Source of the DNA: Tieghemiomyces parasiticus
Taxonomy: Eukaryota; Kickxellomycota; Dimargaritomycetes; Dimargaritales; Dimargaritaceae
Direction of reading: 5' to 3'
Assembly: GCA_027575765.1 (NCBI GenBank)
Contig: JANBPT010000656.1
Coordinates: 1-26,986, forward strand
Length of the DNA: 26,986 bases
This document shows positions 9,197 through 19,682 of the stretch, piece after piece. The notes under the pieces are model-generated. The model was not told the DNA's origin, did no database searches, and saw nothing but the letters and a program-made list of their open reading frames with translations. A program made the translations under genes and the position numbers. Positions within the stretch are counted from its first letter, which is position 1. Each line of letters begins with the position of its first letter.

Positions 9197-12100
9197 TTAT
9201 GGACACAGTAGATCGGTCTCCAGGTCGTCTAACAGGTTCTCCAAAAGCGGATAATCGGTGGCAATCTTAGATCTAACCGTCGAATTGATGGCACCGCCCT
9301 GCTCAGCTTTTCTGGGGAGTTCGGGGCCTATATGCTTCATTGCTTGGGAAGTGCTCAAAGTGGTCGGAATCTCGTGCCGTTGGTGGGCGCCGGGCGGCAA
9401 GGTTAGCACCCAGTCACGACCGCTCAGGAACCGGAGCATCTCGGCGAACAGTGGGGTCTCGTTGAGGGTAGTGGCCGATCCAATCAGGACCAATTTGTGT
9501 TTAGCACGGGTCAGGGCCACGTTGATGCGGCGCCAGTCGCGGAGCAGTTCGCCGACGTGGCCACCGGTGTTGGATCGTACGAAACTCATCAGAATACACC
9601 GCTTGTCTCGACCCTGGTACTTGTCCACGGTATGGACTTCCACGGCTGGGCGGGCCTCGGCCAGTCGGTGTCGCAGCAGTTTCACTTGGGCACGGTAGGG
9701 CGTGATGAGTCCGATCTCATCCTCCGGGAGGCCGCAGCGGATTAGGCATTCGACAAGCTGGTAGGCCAAGTCAGCCTCAGCTGGGTTCTGGATCAGGTCG
9801 CCCATCCGGACCTCCGGTGCTGGGAGGCGGTCGGTGTCCAGTAACACCACGCTACGCTGGGGGTCGACGGCGGCGGCCAGCCAGCAGTCGATGGGGCCCA
9901 GGCACGGTAACCAACCGAGCGGACCCCCTTGGGAGCAGGCGGTGGGTGCGGTGTGTAGCATCTCCAGGCCCCGTTGGAGGTTGGGCAGGGCTAAAGTAGC
10001 ATGGGCGACGCGGCCCGTTCCGCAGCGCAATCGCTGGTCGTAGATAAGGTGATTGACCAGCCGCATTATGTCTGCGTTCATCCGGTATTGGTGGGCAAGC
10101 GTCACCACTGATTCCGGGTGGGCCTCTGAAAGCTGTTTGAAAAGGCTGAGGCTCAGACCGTGTAATCGGGCCTCCGTTGTGCGAACGAGCGGGGGCAGTT
10201 GGTAGTGGTCGCCCACCAGCACGAACCGGTGGGCGAAACGAAGCGGGCCCACGCACACCGGGAGGGTGATTTGCGAGGCTTCGTCAACGATGCAGAAGTC
10301 GAATCGGCGCTTTTGGAACAGGGCATGGCCAATGCCCAGGCACGTCGTGGCCACCACCTGCGCGTCAGCATAGTACGTCTCGACCTGGTGGACTGTGGTT
10401 AGGTGGGCCGTCTGGGCCACGAAGTGCTGGACGCCCGGGTGGACCCGCATCCGACTGCCCAAACGGATGGCCCGGAGGTCTGGGTTGTCTTCGGCCACCT
10501 TGAGCAGAATATTGTCCACGGCCGTATGCGTGTAGGATGTAAGCAAGACTGACTGGCCGCAGGCCACTAGAACATTAACCAGGAACGCAATCGTAGAGGT
10601 CTTGCCCGTTCCAGGCATCCCTAGAATCAGGGTGTAGTCCTGCGCATTAAGTACCTTGGCCACGGCCTCGCGCTGGTCAACATTCAGCCGGGCCAGGGCC
10701 GCGAGTCGGTCTGCTGGAACGTGGAGACGGTCCCGTTCATCGTCCTCATCGTTGCTGTCGGCGACATTGACCGCCGGAGGGGCAACGGAAGCTGGGGTGG
10801 GCGTCGGAGTGGGAGTAGGCGTCGGGTGTGGGACGGTCCCCTGGGTATTCAAGGACTTACCTTCAGTTGCCAGTATCTGGCGGCGGAATCGCGGGGCCGC
10901 TAAATCCACCAGCAGCCGCCGCCGCCGCAAGTCCCCGTCGGAGCTGAACAGGGCAACCAGGTTGTACCGGATGGCGCTCATCCCGGTGGTCAACTCGTCG
11001 CGGTCGACTCGGTAGGTGCTAAGCGTGGTGATAACGTTGGGCGGCGTCCCCTGACCAACCGTGGCGGACTTGGCGTGCCGCACCGCTGCCACTGTCGTCG
11101 TGTCCCCGTCGTTGAGGTCGGCAGATGTTGCCGTCCGACGTACCCCGTAGTGGGTCACTCGAGTGTGAATCTGCGGCGGGTACCCCGGGCGGGTGGCAGG
11201 CATGAAGGCCACTTCCATGACTCCGGTGTGCTGTTGGTTGGTGACGCGATTAAAAGGCGTGACACGGCGTGGAATCCCCCGTAGAGCGCGATCCAGCGTG
11301 ATCACCAGTTCTCGTTCGCTTATCTCCAGGACGAATCCGAGGGCCAGGGCGTAATGGCCCACTTCGGATGATACCACTATGGGGTCGCCAGCGTTGATCT
11401 GGGAGTGTAGGAAGGATACACTCGACGAGGTGGTGGCGGCGGCGGTGGCAGGTGAGCCCGCGCCCTCCGGTGGGGGTGTCGCCGTCGTCGCCGGTTGGGC
11501 AGGCCGATGAAACCGGTACCGAAATCGGTCGATCCCGTCCACCTCACTAGTATCCTCTGGCGGATATTCTAGCACAGCCAGGCCGGCCAGGCACCGACCG
11601 AGGGCCTCACGCTCCGGGGCCTGTAGGGTCCACAGTTCGCGGCGCAGACGGGCAATGTCGGTCTCCTCCAGGTCGATTAACTGCTGCCACCGGGCGAAGA
11701 AGGCCTCCTGGGATGAGGTCACAGTCTGCATCCGGGCGGTGAAGAGGGCCCCGAGCCCACTGGAGGCCTCGGTGCCCAGTTCGACGGCACGATGGAAGAG
11801 CAGGCAGGTGGTGAGGGCCGGGCAGGTTTTGCAGGTGCGCGGGTCCTTAATCATAGGCGGGAGCTGCTGGCGGCGGCGCTGGGACCCTACGAGGTAGTTG
11901 GCCATCTCATTCCGCTTAATAATGAGGCCTCGCAACTCGTCGCGTAACCCTGGGACCAGGACCGTCTCGTGGGTCTTCATGTAGTACAGGAGCCCGGCGG
12001 TGACCGGAAGGTCGTAGCGATCGGCCATTAGTAGGGTGTATAAGGCCACCTGGGCCCGGTGCGCTGTGACCCGCGACGACTTGCTTGTCTTGAGTTCCAG

Positions 12101-14045
12101 CGGAAGGACGAGGGTCCGGGTGCGAGTGCCGCCATTGGCCCGGGGTTCCCGAACCACCGCCTGGACCGACACGTCAATTTTACCTTTGAGACCATACATG
12201 GGCGACCAGATGTTCTCCTCGATGTCCAGGACCCTCTGGATGGCAACCACGGCCGTACTTGGCCCAACTGGTGGGGCCGCCAGGTCGTCGGGTACGGGAC
12301 AGTGGCCCTTCACCACGGCCTCCGGGTGCGGGGCTGGTCGCACGTAGGTCTGGGCCCAATTACGGAGCACAACGGACCACTCTTGGAGGTGGGCCGTGGC
12401 CTTGGCCTCGTCCTCGCCCACCAAAAATAGGTCCGGAATGGCGTGGTTGACGAGACGATCGATGAGGGGGTCCAGGTAGGCCGGGCTGAAGTCATTCACA
12501 CGAATGGCCGACTGGAACAGCTGGTGGATCAGGCTCCCGTAGATCATGGCGGCGTTAAGGTCGGATGGTTCGCGCACGCGGCCCTGCAGCACCGACCGGC
12601 GCAGGCACACGAAAGCGTTGGAGAGGTTGGTACTGGTGATGAGGCAGTCCGGGTGCACAACCAGCATCCCCGTCGTGTTATCGATGATGGTGCGCCGCGA
12701 GGCTAGATCAAACGTGGCCACAACATGGACATAATCACCTACCGCCACCTCGGTCCCCCACCAGTCTTCACGCAAATGGGCGAACCGCTCGTAGCCCGCC
12801 CGCTCGGCGAACAGGCGAAGTACCCGTTCCGGGTACTGGTAGGTGGTGGCCGGACCCAGACCAGCTGCGACGGGCGCGGCGGCGTAGTACTGCACCGCGA
12901 CCTGGAGCACTAAAAACCGCTCGTACCGTCGGTGTTCGAGTTCGCGAGACGGTGGGAGGTGGGTGGTGGATATGGGAAGGGCGGCCGTCGCGTTGGGCGC
13001 AGCAGGCTTGAGGTTGAGGCTGGTGACAACCAGTGGAGGCTCCACGCGGGGTGACGGGTGGGATTGGTATTCCTTTTCAGCTCTGGCGTCCTGGTCGACG
13101 GTAAGAGGAGGGGCGGGCAGTTCGGGGGTTCGAGTGGCCGGCGGTGGCAATCTGCAGTTCTTTGGTATCTGAGACTCGTATACGCTCATCGCGGCCTCCA
13201 GCTCGGCGATATCTTCAATGTCGAACGAAGATGTGGACCGCAGCAGCGACGGGAGTGCGGGCAGGGCTCTATCGACCGTACGCGCCGGCAAATTGGCAGG
13301 TGGGAGACGAATCCGCGGTGCTGCCGGTGTAGGGTGCGGGGTCGAGGCGGATCGCCGGAAGGGGTTACCTCCCTGCTCTGGTGGTGAGCCGAACGGCAGG
13401 GCATCGACGGCGCTGCGCTTATGGGCCAGTCGGGGCGAGGCCGGGCTGCGCTGGTCCACCGTACGCTTTTGGCCGGCCTCCTTGACGGCAGCTGCTTTTG
13501 AATCGGGCGTGCGCTGGGCGGCCAAGAACCGGTCAAGTAGGCGGCGGGACTCGGCCTCGGCGTCGGAGTTGACAGTAGGCGTACGGTGAACCCGTTTAGG
13601 GTCGTAACTGTGAGCCCGCTGGGCCCGAGCCCGACGCGCTGGAGACGGCGGGCAAAGTACACCGAGCTGCGCCGAGTCAAATCGTTTCAGGCGCTCCTCG
13701 CTAAACAACCGCTCGGCGGCATTATTCTGGCCAAAAGGTTGGAAGAGATTGAAGTACGGATAGTGCACAGTACAAGGGTGAGACTTATGGCCACTACTTT
13801 GCTAGTGTGGGGGAGACACATATGTGTGGGTAGCGGAGGGAGAAAACGACGCAGGCCTGGCGGGGTCGACTTACTGGGGGACTCCCCTCCGCGTGGTCCG
13901 CCTCGCTGAACAGGCTAACCATTTCACTGATTTCGTCGTCTAGGAACCGGTCGTCACCCAGGTGTGGGGGGTTTTTGGCCGGCGGCGACGTAGCCCAGTA
14001 AACCTGGTCGGCGGCCTGGCCGAGTGGCGGTTGGGACCCATCCAT
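9197..14045 (-). CDS. DNA2: DNA replication ATP-dependent helicase/nuclease Dna2
   Basis: Two exons, 14045-13875 and 13801-9197, give 1591 aa (yeast Dna2 is 1522). Exon 1 starts at an ATG (MDGSQPP...), and the junction is in phase 0. After a disordered N-terminus comes the RecB-like nuclease with YGSLIHQLF (about 477) and LPLELKTSKS (about 627). Iron-sulphur cysteines are FVC near 455 and CKTC...C near 712. The superfamily 1 helicase follows: Walker A GMPGTGKTS (about 1118), DEASQ (about 1227), GDHYQLPP (about 1257), QYRMN (about 1295), VDKYQGRD (about 1445) and VALTRAKHK (about 1484). All catalytic motifs look intact. Dna2 trims long Okazaki flaps and resects double-strand breaks in the nucleus, and also acts in mitochondria in some species. 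It diverges from NOP9. The (TP)5 linker before the helicase is unusual. Confidence 0.96.
10793..10822 (-). repeat. (Thr-Pro)5 coding repeat inside DNA2
   Basis: The minus strand encodes five consecutive Thr-Pro dipeptides using varied codons. An acidic NDEDDERD patch follows shortly after. It lies at about residues 1050-1060, just ahead of the helicase domain, and looks like a flexible linker. Confidence 0.9.
13802..13874 (-). other. DNA2 intron 1 (73 nt)
   Basis: Donor GTAAGT follows codon 57 (CCA), and acceptor CACTAG precedes CAA, both in phase 0. The 3' half is pyrimidine-rich. There is no clear CTAAC branch motif. Without this intron the second exon has no ATG near its 5' end. Confidence 0.8.
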
Positions 14046-14641
14046 ACGGGGTGCTGTGGCAGTGGGTGGACGAGGCGGTAAGTGGATGAGCAAAACGGGC
14101 AACTAAGCGGCGGCAGGGCTGTATACAGGGCTAACGGTGAGGAGCAGGTAACTAGCGAAGGCACATGCGGTACGTCAGGCGACTTCGGGAGCGGTCTGTG
14201 CATCCTTACGGCTCGTTGCGGGGTGTAAGGTTCCAGGCCCCGCAGCGTTGGGTGTCTTCGGACGTGTTTATCGTGCGAGGATAAAACCTGGGATAATAGG
14301 GTCAGGTCACCAATCTGTGGGTCAACGCCGCAGCCGATTGTCTGAGAAAGACTTCCAACAAATCACGTGACGCGGTCGCACCTCAACGGGCAGGTTTTCG
14401 AGCCGACAGGCCGATACTTTTCTATATTTTTTTTCGGTCTCTTGGCCCCTTCGAATGAAGGCGCAAAGGAAATCGCACCAGAGCAATGAAGCATGGACCC
14501 AAGTTCCGACCCCCCTCTCCAGTACCTGACATGAAACCTGCTACGTCCCAACGGCTACCTTGCCGTTAATTTTCTTTGCCGTATCGCATTAGTTCCTAGC
14601 TGTACCTCCCCGTTCTAAGCTATAGCCTACTGCCCACAACC
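14046..14641. promoter_or_regulatory. Divergent DNA2/NOP9 promoter
   Basis: The 596 bases lie between two start codons on opposite strands and must hold both promoters. They include TCACGTGACGCG at 14363-14374 and a TCTATATTTTTTTT tract at 14421-14434, about 210 bases before NOP9. The NOP9 start context is AACCATGG. Confidence 0.7.
14363..14374. promoter_or_regulatory. TCACGTGA palindrome overlapping ACGCG
   Basis: An 8-bp perfect palindrome with a CACGTG E-box (bHLH factors such as Cbf1) runs into ACGCG, the core of MCB sites used by G1/S regulators (MBF). It lies near the middle of the DNA2/NOP9 divergent promoter. The binding roles come from general knowledge; use here is inferred. Confidence 0.45.
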
Positions 14642-16996
14642 ATGGCTCCCTCCCGTCGCCGCCGTGGTCGGGGTGCCAAGACCGAAAAGAAAGAGCAGAA
14701 TTTTGAAGACTCGGCCCCCATAGCCCCTCAACCCGAGGACGTGTCCGCCCCGTACACCTATGACGAACAGGGTGACAATGACTACTACGGGTCCGGTGAC
14801 TACCGTGGGTCCAGTAACCACGACGGGGCCAATAACCACTATGAGCCCAGTTACCACCATGGCAAGGATACCCGGCAGGACCGGTTGAATTGGTCAGGCG
14901 CTGACTCCGCGCATTGGCGGGCCGCTAACGACCTCCCTCCTCCACCAGCCTTTGGGCCCGTCGAAAGCAGCTTGGCCGAGTACCTGGGTAGCGTGGAAGG
15001 CCTCCTGGATGCCCCGACCTTCGAGACTCCGGAGGACCGGGCCATTTTCCTCAACAACGTCTTCACCGAACTTAGCGGCCACGAACTTGTCCTCATGACA
15101 GACCAGGTCGGCTCGCGACTCCTGCAGAAACTGCTGCTCATTTCCCGCGAGTCGCAGGTCCGGGTGTTCATGCAGCGCCTGGACGCTCGGTTCGTGGAGC
15201 TCATGGTGCACCGGTTCGCCTCCCACGTCTGCCAGACGCTATTGGCCGTGGCTGCCGATTTTGTCGACCGCGACCTACGTGGCCAGGGGGAACCAGCCCT
15301 TGGACCCGACGATTTACTCCGCCGCGACGATGATGACAACAACGACTATGTCCGCCCGCCCGCTGACTTACCGCCCGTGCAGACGCTGTTCCTAAGCCTG
15401 TGCCGCGAGGCCCGACCGTTCTGGACTTCACTGATGCTCAACTCCTTCGCGTCACACGTTGTCCGCGCTTTCCTGCTGACCCTAGCGGGCCGGTCTACCC
15501 AGGCCACTGGGCCTGACCGCCGGCGCGGAGCAGCCCTCCAGAGCAAAAAATCGGCCAAGTACGGTGCCCGGTTCAATCTCGATAAGCCCGTTGCCCCGCC
15601 ATCGGCCACACGGGCACTACAGGTGCCCCCGGAGTTCACCGCCATGCTCCAAACCGCGCTCGCTGAGATCGCTGCGGGTCTGGACACGGAGACCTGTCAC
15701 CACTACGCTCTGGACCGGGTTGCCAGCCCGGTTCTGCAACTTGCACTCTCCCTCCAGGCTGGCACCGACGAATTGGAGGTTCCGGGGGCGCTCCTGGACA
15801 AACTGCTCGGCGGCCTGGTGTCCATCGATGAAGGCAAAGACCTTCCGGACGTGGTCAAACGGACCCTCAATACCGTCTTGGAAGACACTTCGGGATCCCA
15901 CCTGTTCGAAAAGATTCTCCAGGTCATCTCGGCCCCGCTCTACCGTCAGCTGTACCAGGCTCTCTTCCGCAACCGCCTCTACGAACTTGGGCAGCACCCC
16001 ACGGCCAATTTTGTGGTCCAGCACCTTCTCGCCGAGGCCAAAAATTCCATGCAACTGGACCTCATGCTTGACGAACTGGTTCCGCACTTTGGCGCGCTGC
16101 TCACCCAGCGCCGGTCGGGGATCGTGAGGAGCGCCGCCCAGGCCTGCGCGCGTCTCAATTCCGGTCACAAACGTCTGGTCCACGGCCTCGAGAAGGCCGT
16201 GGGCGCCGTGGGCCCGCCGGAAAGACGCCAGTTTGTCAACCTACTAGGCCGGCTAGTCACATTTGCCAATTTCGACGGGCAGCCCGAGCACGTACTGCCG
16301 CCGTTCAATCTCCAGGGCCTCATCCTTCTCCAGACGCTGGTGGACTTTGCCGACGAACAAGGTAAGGTGGTGATAGACAGCTTCTTGGCCCAACCCGAGG
16401 CCGAACAGCTTCTATGGGCTACCGACCGCCAGTGCTCGCGACTAGTTGAATGTATCCTGGCGTCACCTCAAGTCCGCCTCAAAGCCAAGCGCAAGCTGCT
16501 GGGTAACTTCAAGACCCACTACAGCAGCCTGGCCTGCGATCCGAACGGGTCCCACGTGGTCGATGCTTGTTGGAAAGTGGCCGATCTTCAGTTCAAAGAG
16601 GTCATCGCCGCCGAATTGCTAGCGGCTGAGAGCACGCTACGGTTTAACCACTTTGGTAAGATTTTGCTCCTCCGGTGCCAGGTCGGTCAGTTCAAGGCCA
16701 AACGGACGGACTGGGCGGCGAACCAGAAGGGCCTCGAAACCCGCCGTGAAATGTTCCGGGACATTCTGGGCGACGCCGTGCTGCCGAGTAAACCGACGGA
16801 GGATGACGATGAGGACGATAGCACGGAGGTTGGCAAAGACGACACCTCACCAGTTAACAACGCCATGGACCCGGCTGAACCGGAGCGTAAGCGGAAACGG
16901 TCCAAGAAACACAAAATCGAAGAGAATGACGAGATTGACGAGCTGTTCGGTCGGGCCACCAACAAGCGCAAGTCTTCCAAGGCTAAGCGGCGGTAG
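14642..16996 (+). CDS. NOP9: Nucleolar Pumilio-repeat protein Nop9
   Basis: Intronless, 784 aa, starting at ATG in a strong context (ACCATGG). The basic N-terminus (MAPSRRRRGRG) is followed by Pumilio-like helical repeats whose core motifs recur: GSRLLQKLL (about 157), FASHVCQTLL (190), FASHVVRAFLL (267), ASPVLQLAL (361), GSHLFEKIL (417), NFVVQHLL (453), GIVRSAAQAC (493), CSRLVECIL (597) and GSHVVDACW (636). The C-terminus is acidic, then strongly basic (KRKRSKKHK and RKSSKAKRR), as expected for nuclear/nucleolar import. Nop9 binds pre-18S rRNA near site D and restrains premature Nob1 cleavage during small-subunit maturation (family knowledge). It is longer than yeast Nop9 (666 aa), mainly through disordered inserts near 30-80 and 230-250. 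It diverges from DNA2 and converges with TRM5. Confidence 0.95.
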   Translation: MAPSRRRRGRGAKTEKKEQNFEDSAPIAPQPEDVSAPYTYDEQGDNDYYGSGDYRGSSNHDGANNHYEPSYHHGKDTRQDRLNWSGADSAHWRAANDLPPPPAFGPVESSLAEYLGSVEGLLDAPTFETPEDRAIFLNNVFTELSGHELVLMTDQVGSRLLQKLLLISRESQVRVFMQRLDARFVELMVHRFASHVCQTLLAVAADFVDRDLRGQGEPALGPDDLLRRDDDDNNDYVRPPADLPPVQTLFLSLCREARPFWTSLMLNSFASHVVRAFLLTLAGRSTQATGPDRRRGAALQSKKSAKYGARFNLDKPVAPPSATRALQVPPEFTAMLQTALAEIAAGLDTETCHHYALDRVASPVLQLALSLQAGTDELEVPGALLDKLLGGLVSIDEGKDLPDVVKRTLNTVLEDTSGSHLFEKILQVISAPLYRQLYQALFRNRLYELGQHPTANFVVQHLLAEAKNSMQLDLMLDELVPHFGALLTQRRSGIVRSAAQACARLNSGHKRLVHGLEKAVGAVGPPERRQFVNLLGRLVTFANFDGQPEHVLPPFNLQGLILLQTLVDFADEQGKVVIDSFLAQPEAEQLLWATDRQCSRLVECILASPQVRLKAKRKLLGNFKTHYSSLACDPNGSHVVDACWKVADLQFKEVIAAELLAAESTLRFNHFGKILLLRCQVGQFKAKRTDWAANQKGLETRREMFRDILGDAVLPSKPTEDDDEDDSTEVGKDDTSPVNNAMDPAEPERKRKRSKKHKIEENDEIDELFGRATNKRKSSKAKRR

Positions 16997-17416
16997 ACAT
17001 GAGGTGTGTCCGATGGGAAGTGCACGCTTACAACGCCGAGTCGTCGGTGACATGGGCTGTTTTCTACTTGAAATAATAATTAAAAAAAGGCGATCCTCAA
17101 TCGCGAAATATTTATAGATTGCGTTCTGTACTATGCCAAAAAAATAACGAACAGTCCTCATCCAAAACCATCGAGTAAAAGAGGTCAGGGATGAGGTAGC
17201 ATCAATCGGACTCGGCCTTGCGCTTCAACGTGCTGACAAAATGAAGTGGAGAGGGTGATTTAGGGTAAGGAAGGGTGCCGGTGCATTAGCCAGCAGCTCC
17301 GATTAGAACCGTTGCCACGGATTCCCCCTTCCCCATGGCAAACAGATGAATGATACTGACCAACCCCCGGGGGCCGCTCCCTTCCGTTCTAAGCATACGA
17401 CGGCGCGATGGCTTAC
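16997..17416. other. Convergent NOP9/TRM5 3' intergenic region
   Basis: The 420 bases lie between the tail-to-tail stops of NOP9 and TRM5. An AT-rich stretch near 17071-17115 (AATAATAATTAAAAAAA, then AAATATTTATAG) is a plausible 3'-end signal for NOP9. No gene is seen. Confidence 0.6.
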
Positions 17417-19355
17417 CTACCTAGTGAACGCAACCTCTCGAGGCAATCGAAAAGTTACACAGTACATGTCCTTGTTGGGCGCCACCTTACGGACAAAATG
17501 GACCACGGTTTCCGGGGTTTCAACCGTGATGGGGTGATCGATCACACCCGAGATGCGCTGGTTAGGAAAAATAAATAAATAAACGGTGTGACGGTGCAGC
17601 ATGGTTAGTATCCGATATGGTTAGATCTTCCTGGCCATGAATTAGAAACGATCGTAGCTGAAGTGGTATCAAGGTGGAATGCATCGGAAAAAATAGCTAC
17701 CACTACTACTACCACCTAAAACCCCGCTACTTACTCCTAACAGGTCTGCTTCGGGTTGGTCACTCTTGGTAAAGCAGTGAACATGGACAAGGGGGAGCGG
17801 GGACGCGGCGTCGTCCTCGGCTAAACCGTTCATGACCCCTTTGAAGGCGTCTAGTGGGAGGAATAGAAGACCACATATATATACGGAACGGTATAGGCAG
17901 TAGAGAAGGGTTAGTCTATGAAACCGGCGTGCATGCTTAGCGTCGGCTACGGCTGGGAAGACAGGCGAGAGAAATTATACTGTACAATCCACCACGGTAA
18001 ACATCCTTGTCGCGCTTACCAAGAAATTCAATTGCGGTGGCCGGAAGGTTCATGACAACGTGCTGGAAGCTCGCTGGGCTAGTTGAGGTGGGAGAGGGGT
18101 CGGCCGAAGACGCGACTTCTGATGTCAAGTCATCCGCGGGCTTGTCTTCCCCTTCCGTAGAGACATTCGCCGTCCGCCGGGCCCGTTTGTTACGCAAGGC
18201 CGGCCGGACGTACGGCTTAACATTACGTGTGCCGTTGGCGTGGAGGTCCTTAAAGGATTGGCGGATAAACTCCCGCCCGTCCATGTTGTATGACAATATC
18301 TGGTCGTCTAACTTGTTGTTGTGGATATTGGACTGGAGCCACTTGAAGGACTCGGGATTCAGGTCGTTAGCGTAAACGTAGCACCCGCGTTTGGCGGCGG
18401 GCAGGGCAAAGGGCCCTACGCCGGCGAACACGTCACACACGAATTGACCGGGCTGGAACGTCTTGACAACGCGTTCGTGTTCATGGTGGAGTCGGGAGTT
18501 CCAGTACACTTTGGAGAAATCAAACTGGAACCGACACTCGCTCTCGCGCACCTCGGCCAGCATATCATCCGGACCAGCGAGGACCTCCATCTTAAAGAAG
18601 CGGAAAGTGGTATCAATGCTGTCCAGCTTGTTCACCACGGTCCGGATAGTCGCCGACTTGTCCAGAATCACCTGGCCGATCAGGTGGCGGTATGGAAGGT
18701 ACTCGTCGCGGAGGTTCATATGGGCAATGTGGCCTACTGACTCGTATGACGTGGGGGCCGGCAGATCTTCCGGGAGGATGGCCGACAGGATATCATCGGC
18801 GGTCCAGTAGTCGTAGGTCAGGGGCAGCTGGTACGGGACAGTCGTGGCATTATTGGCTTGCGCCCAGGCATGAAGCTCCGTCGGGAGATCTTCGGGGGCA
18901 CGGATGGCTCGGTCGAGCAGCACGATTTTATGGGAGGCCTTGGGCGCCAGGGGGGTGGTCGCGTCCTTGGTCGACGGTTGTCGATCAGCGTCCACCACAT
19001 TGCGCAGGCGGGGCTGGTTTAGCAGGCTATCGGGAAACACCTTGGTGATGGCCCCTACCTGCTGAGGAAGGACGCGTAGGCCGAGGAGATCGAGTGACGT
19101 GCGAAAGGCCTCCCGGTCCAGGGTCTCGGCCCCGCGGCAGAGTGGTGGCGGGATCATGGGCGAGCGGGAGAGGCGGCGAGGCAAACGGTGAAGGGCCGTG
19201 GCTGTCGTTCCGGTCGAACGGAAACGCGGGTACAAGGGTGCCGGTGTTAATGAGGCGGATCTCCCAATGGGATGCGCGTAGAGTGATGGAGCTGAGAGTA
19301 GACGAACCGGGCAGCGCGAAGTGCGCGTAGAGGAGCAGAATCGGCGGATCCACAT
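17417..19355 (-). CDS. TRM5: tRNA (guanine-37-N1)-methyltransferase Trm5
   Basis: Three exons, 19355-18020, 17850-17735 and 17557-17417, give 530 aa. Both junctions keep phase and rejoin family motifs: EFL|DAFKG and DLLG|RISG. The core shows RDEYLPYRHLIGQVILDK (about 215-232), FQFDFSKVYWNSRLHHEHER, and the SAM-binding DVFAGVGPFALPAAKRG (about 306-322) with a following NDLNP. NLPA near 436 is followed by LVHVHCF, and the C-terminal VRKVAPNKDMYCVTFRLP is diagnostic. Trm5 makes m1G37 next to the anticodon and prevents +1 frameshifts. Residues 1-66 have 12 Arg and no acidic residue, a convincing mitochondrial presequence. Met67 (19157) lies right before the conserved IPPPLCRGAETLDR and could start the cytosolic/nuclear form. 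Reading on past 18020 without splicing hits a premature stop at 17937. Confidence 0.95.
17558..17734 (-). other. TRM5 intron 2 (177 nt)
   Basis: Donor GTAAGT, acceptor AACCAG, phase 0. A TACTAAC branch motif lies at 17604-17610, 46 nt before the acceptor. Confidence 0.9.
17851..18019 (-). other. TRM5 intron 1 (169 nt)
   Basis: Donor GTAAGC after phase-1 G, acceptor CACTAG. An ACTAAC branch motif lies at 17910-17915. The joined codon GAC restores the conserved FLDAF sequence. Confidence 0.9.
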
Positions 19356-19682
19356 CGGCAGGAGGGAGAAGTCGACGTACCGTGGAGGCCACCTGCTGCT
19401 TTTAACGCGGGCCTGGTCGGGTCGACATATTTTTTTTACTGAGTAAAGGTTTAGAGTCGTGCGACAATCTGTGTCCCGGTCGAGTGCCGAGCATTAGAGA
19501 ACATAGAATAACACGACAATTCTAATCCGTTTCTTTGTTTAAACGGCATAGATTTTCTATCAAGTTGGGTTGTAGAGAATACGGAAGGATTTATTATGAC
19601 ATGCGACGTGGCAGCGTGGGGAGGGGGGGGGGTGCGTTTCAAGAGACCTCCCACATGGCAGGTTAGGCCGCCCTCTGGCCCC
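19356..19682. other. TRM5 promoter / NUP85 3' region
   Basis: Both flanking genes are on the minus strand, so 327 bases hold the NUP85 3' end and the TRM5 promoter. Present are a T8 run near 19430-19437, AT-rich DNA at 19500-19600 and a G10 run at 19623-19632. No additional gene is seen. Confidence 0.6.
19623..19632 (+). repeat. G10 homopolymer
   Basis: Run of 10 G starting about 50 bases downstream of the NUP85 stop; it would be poly-C in the NUP85 3' UTR. Confidence 0.9.

Noticed and set aside
15564..16183. Overlapping 187- and 188-codon frames on both strands
   Set aside because: Both are shadows of the GC-rich NOP9 coding sequence, and neither resembles a known protein.
17346..17537. 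63-codon plus-strand frame
   Set aside because: Antisense to TRM5 exon 3, which encodes the diagnostic Trm5 C-terminus.
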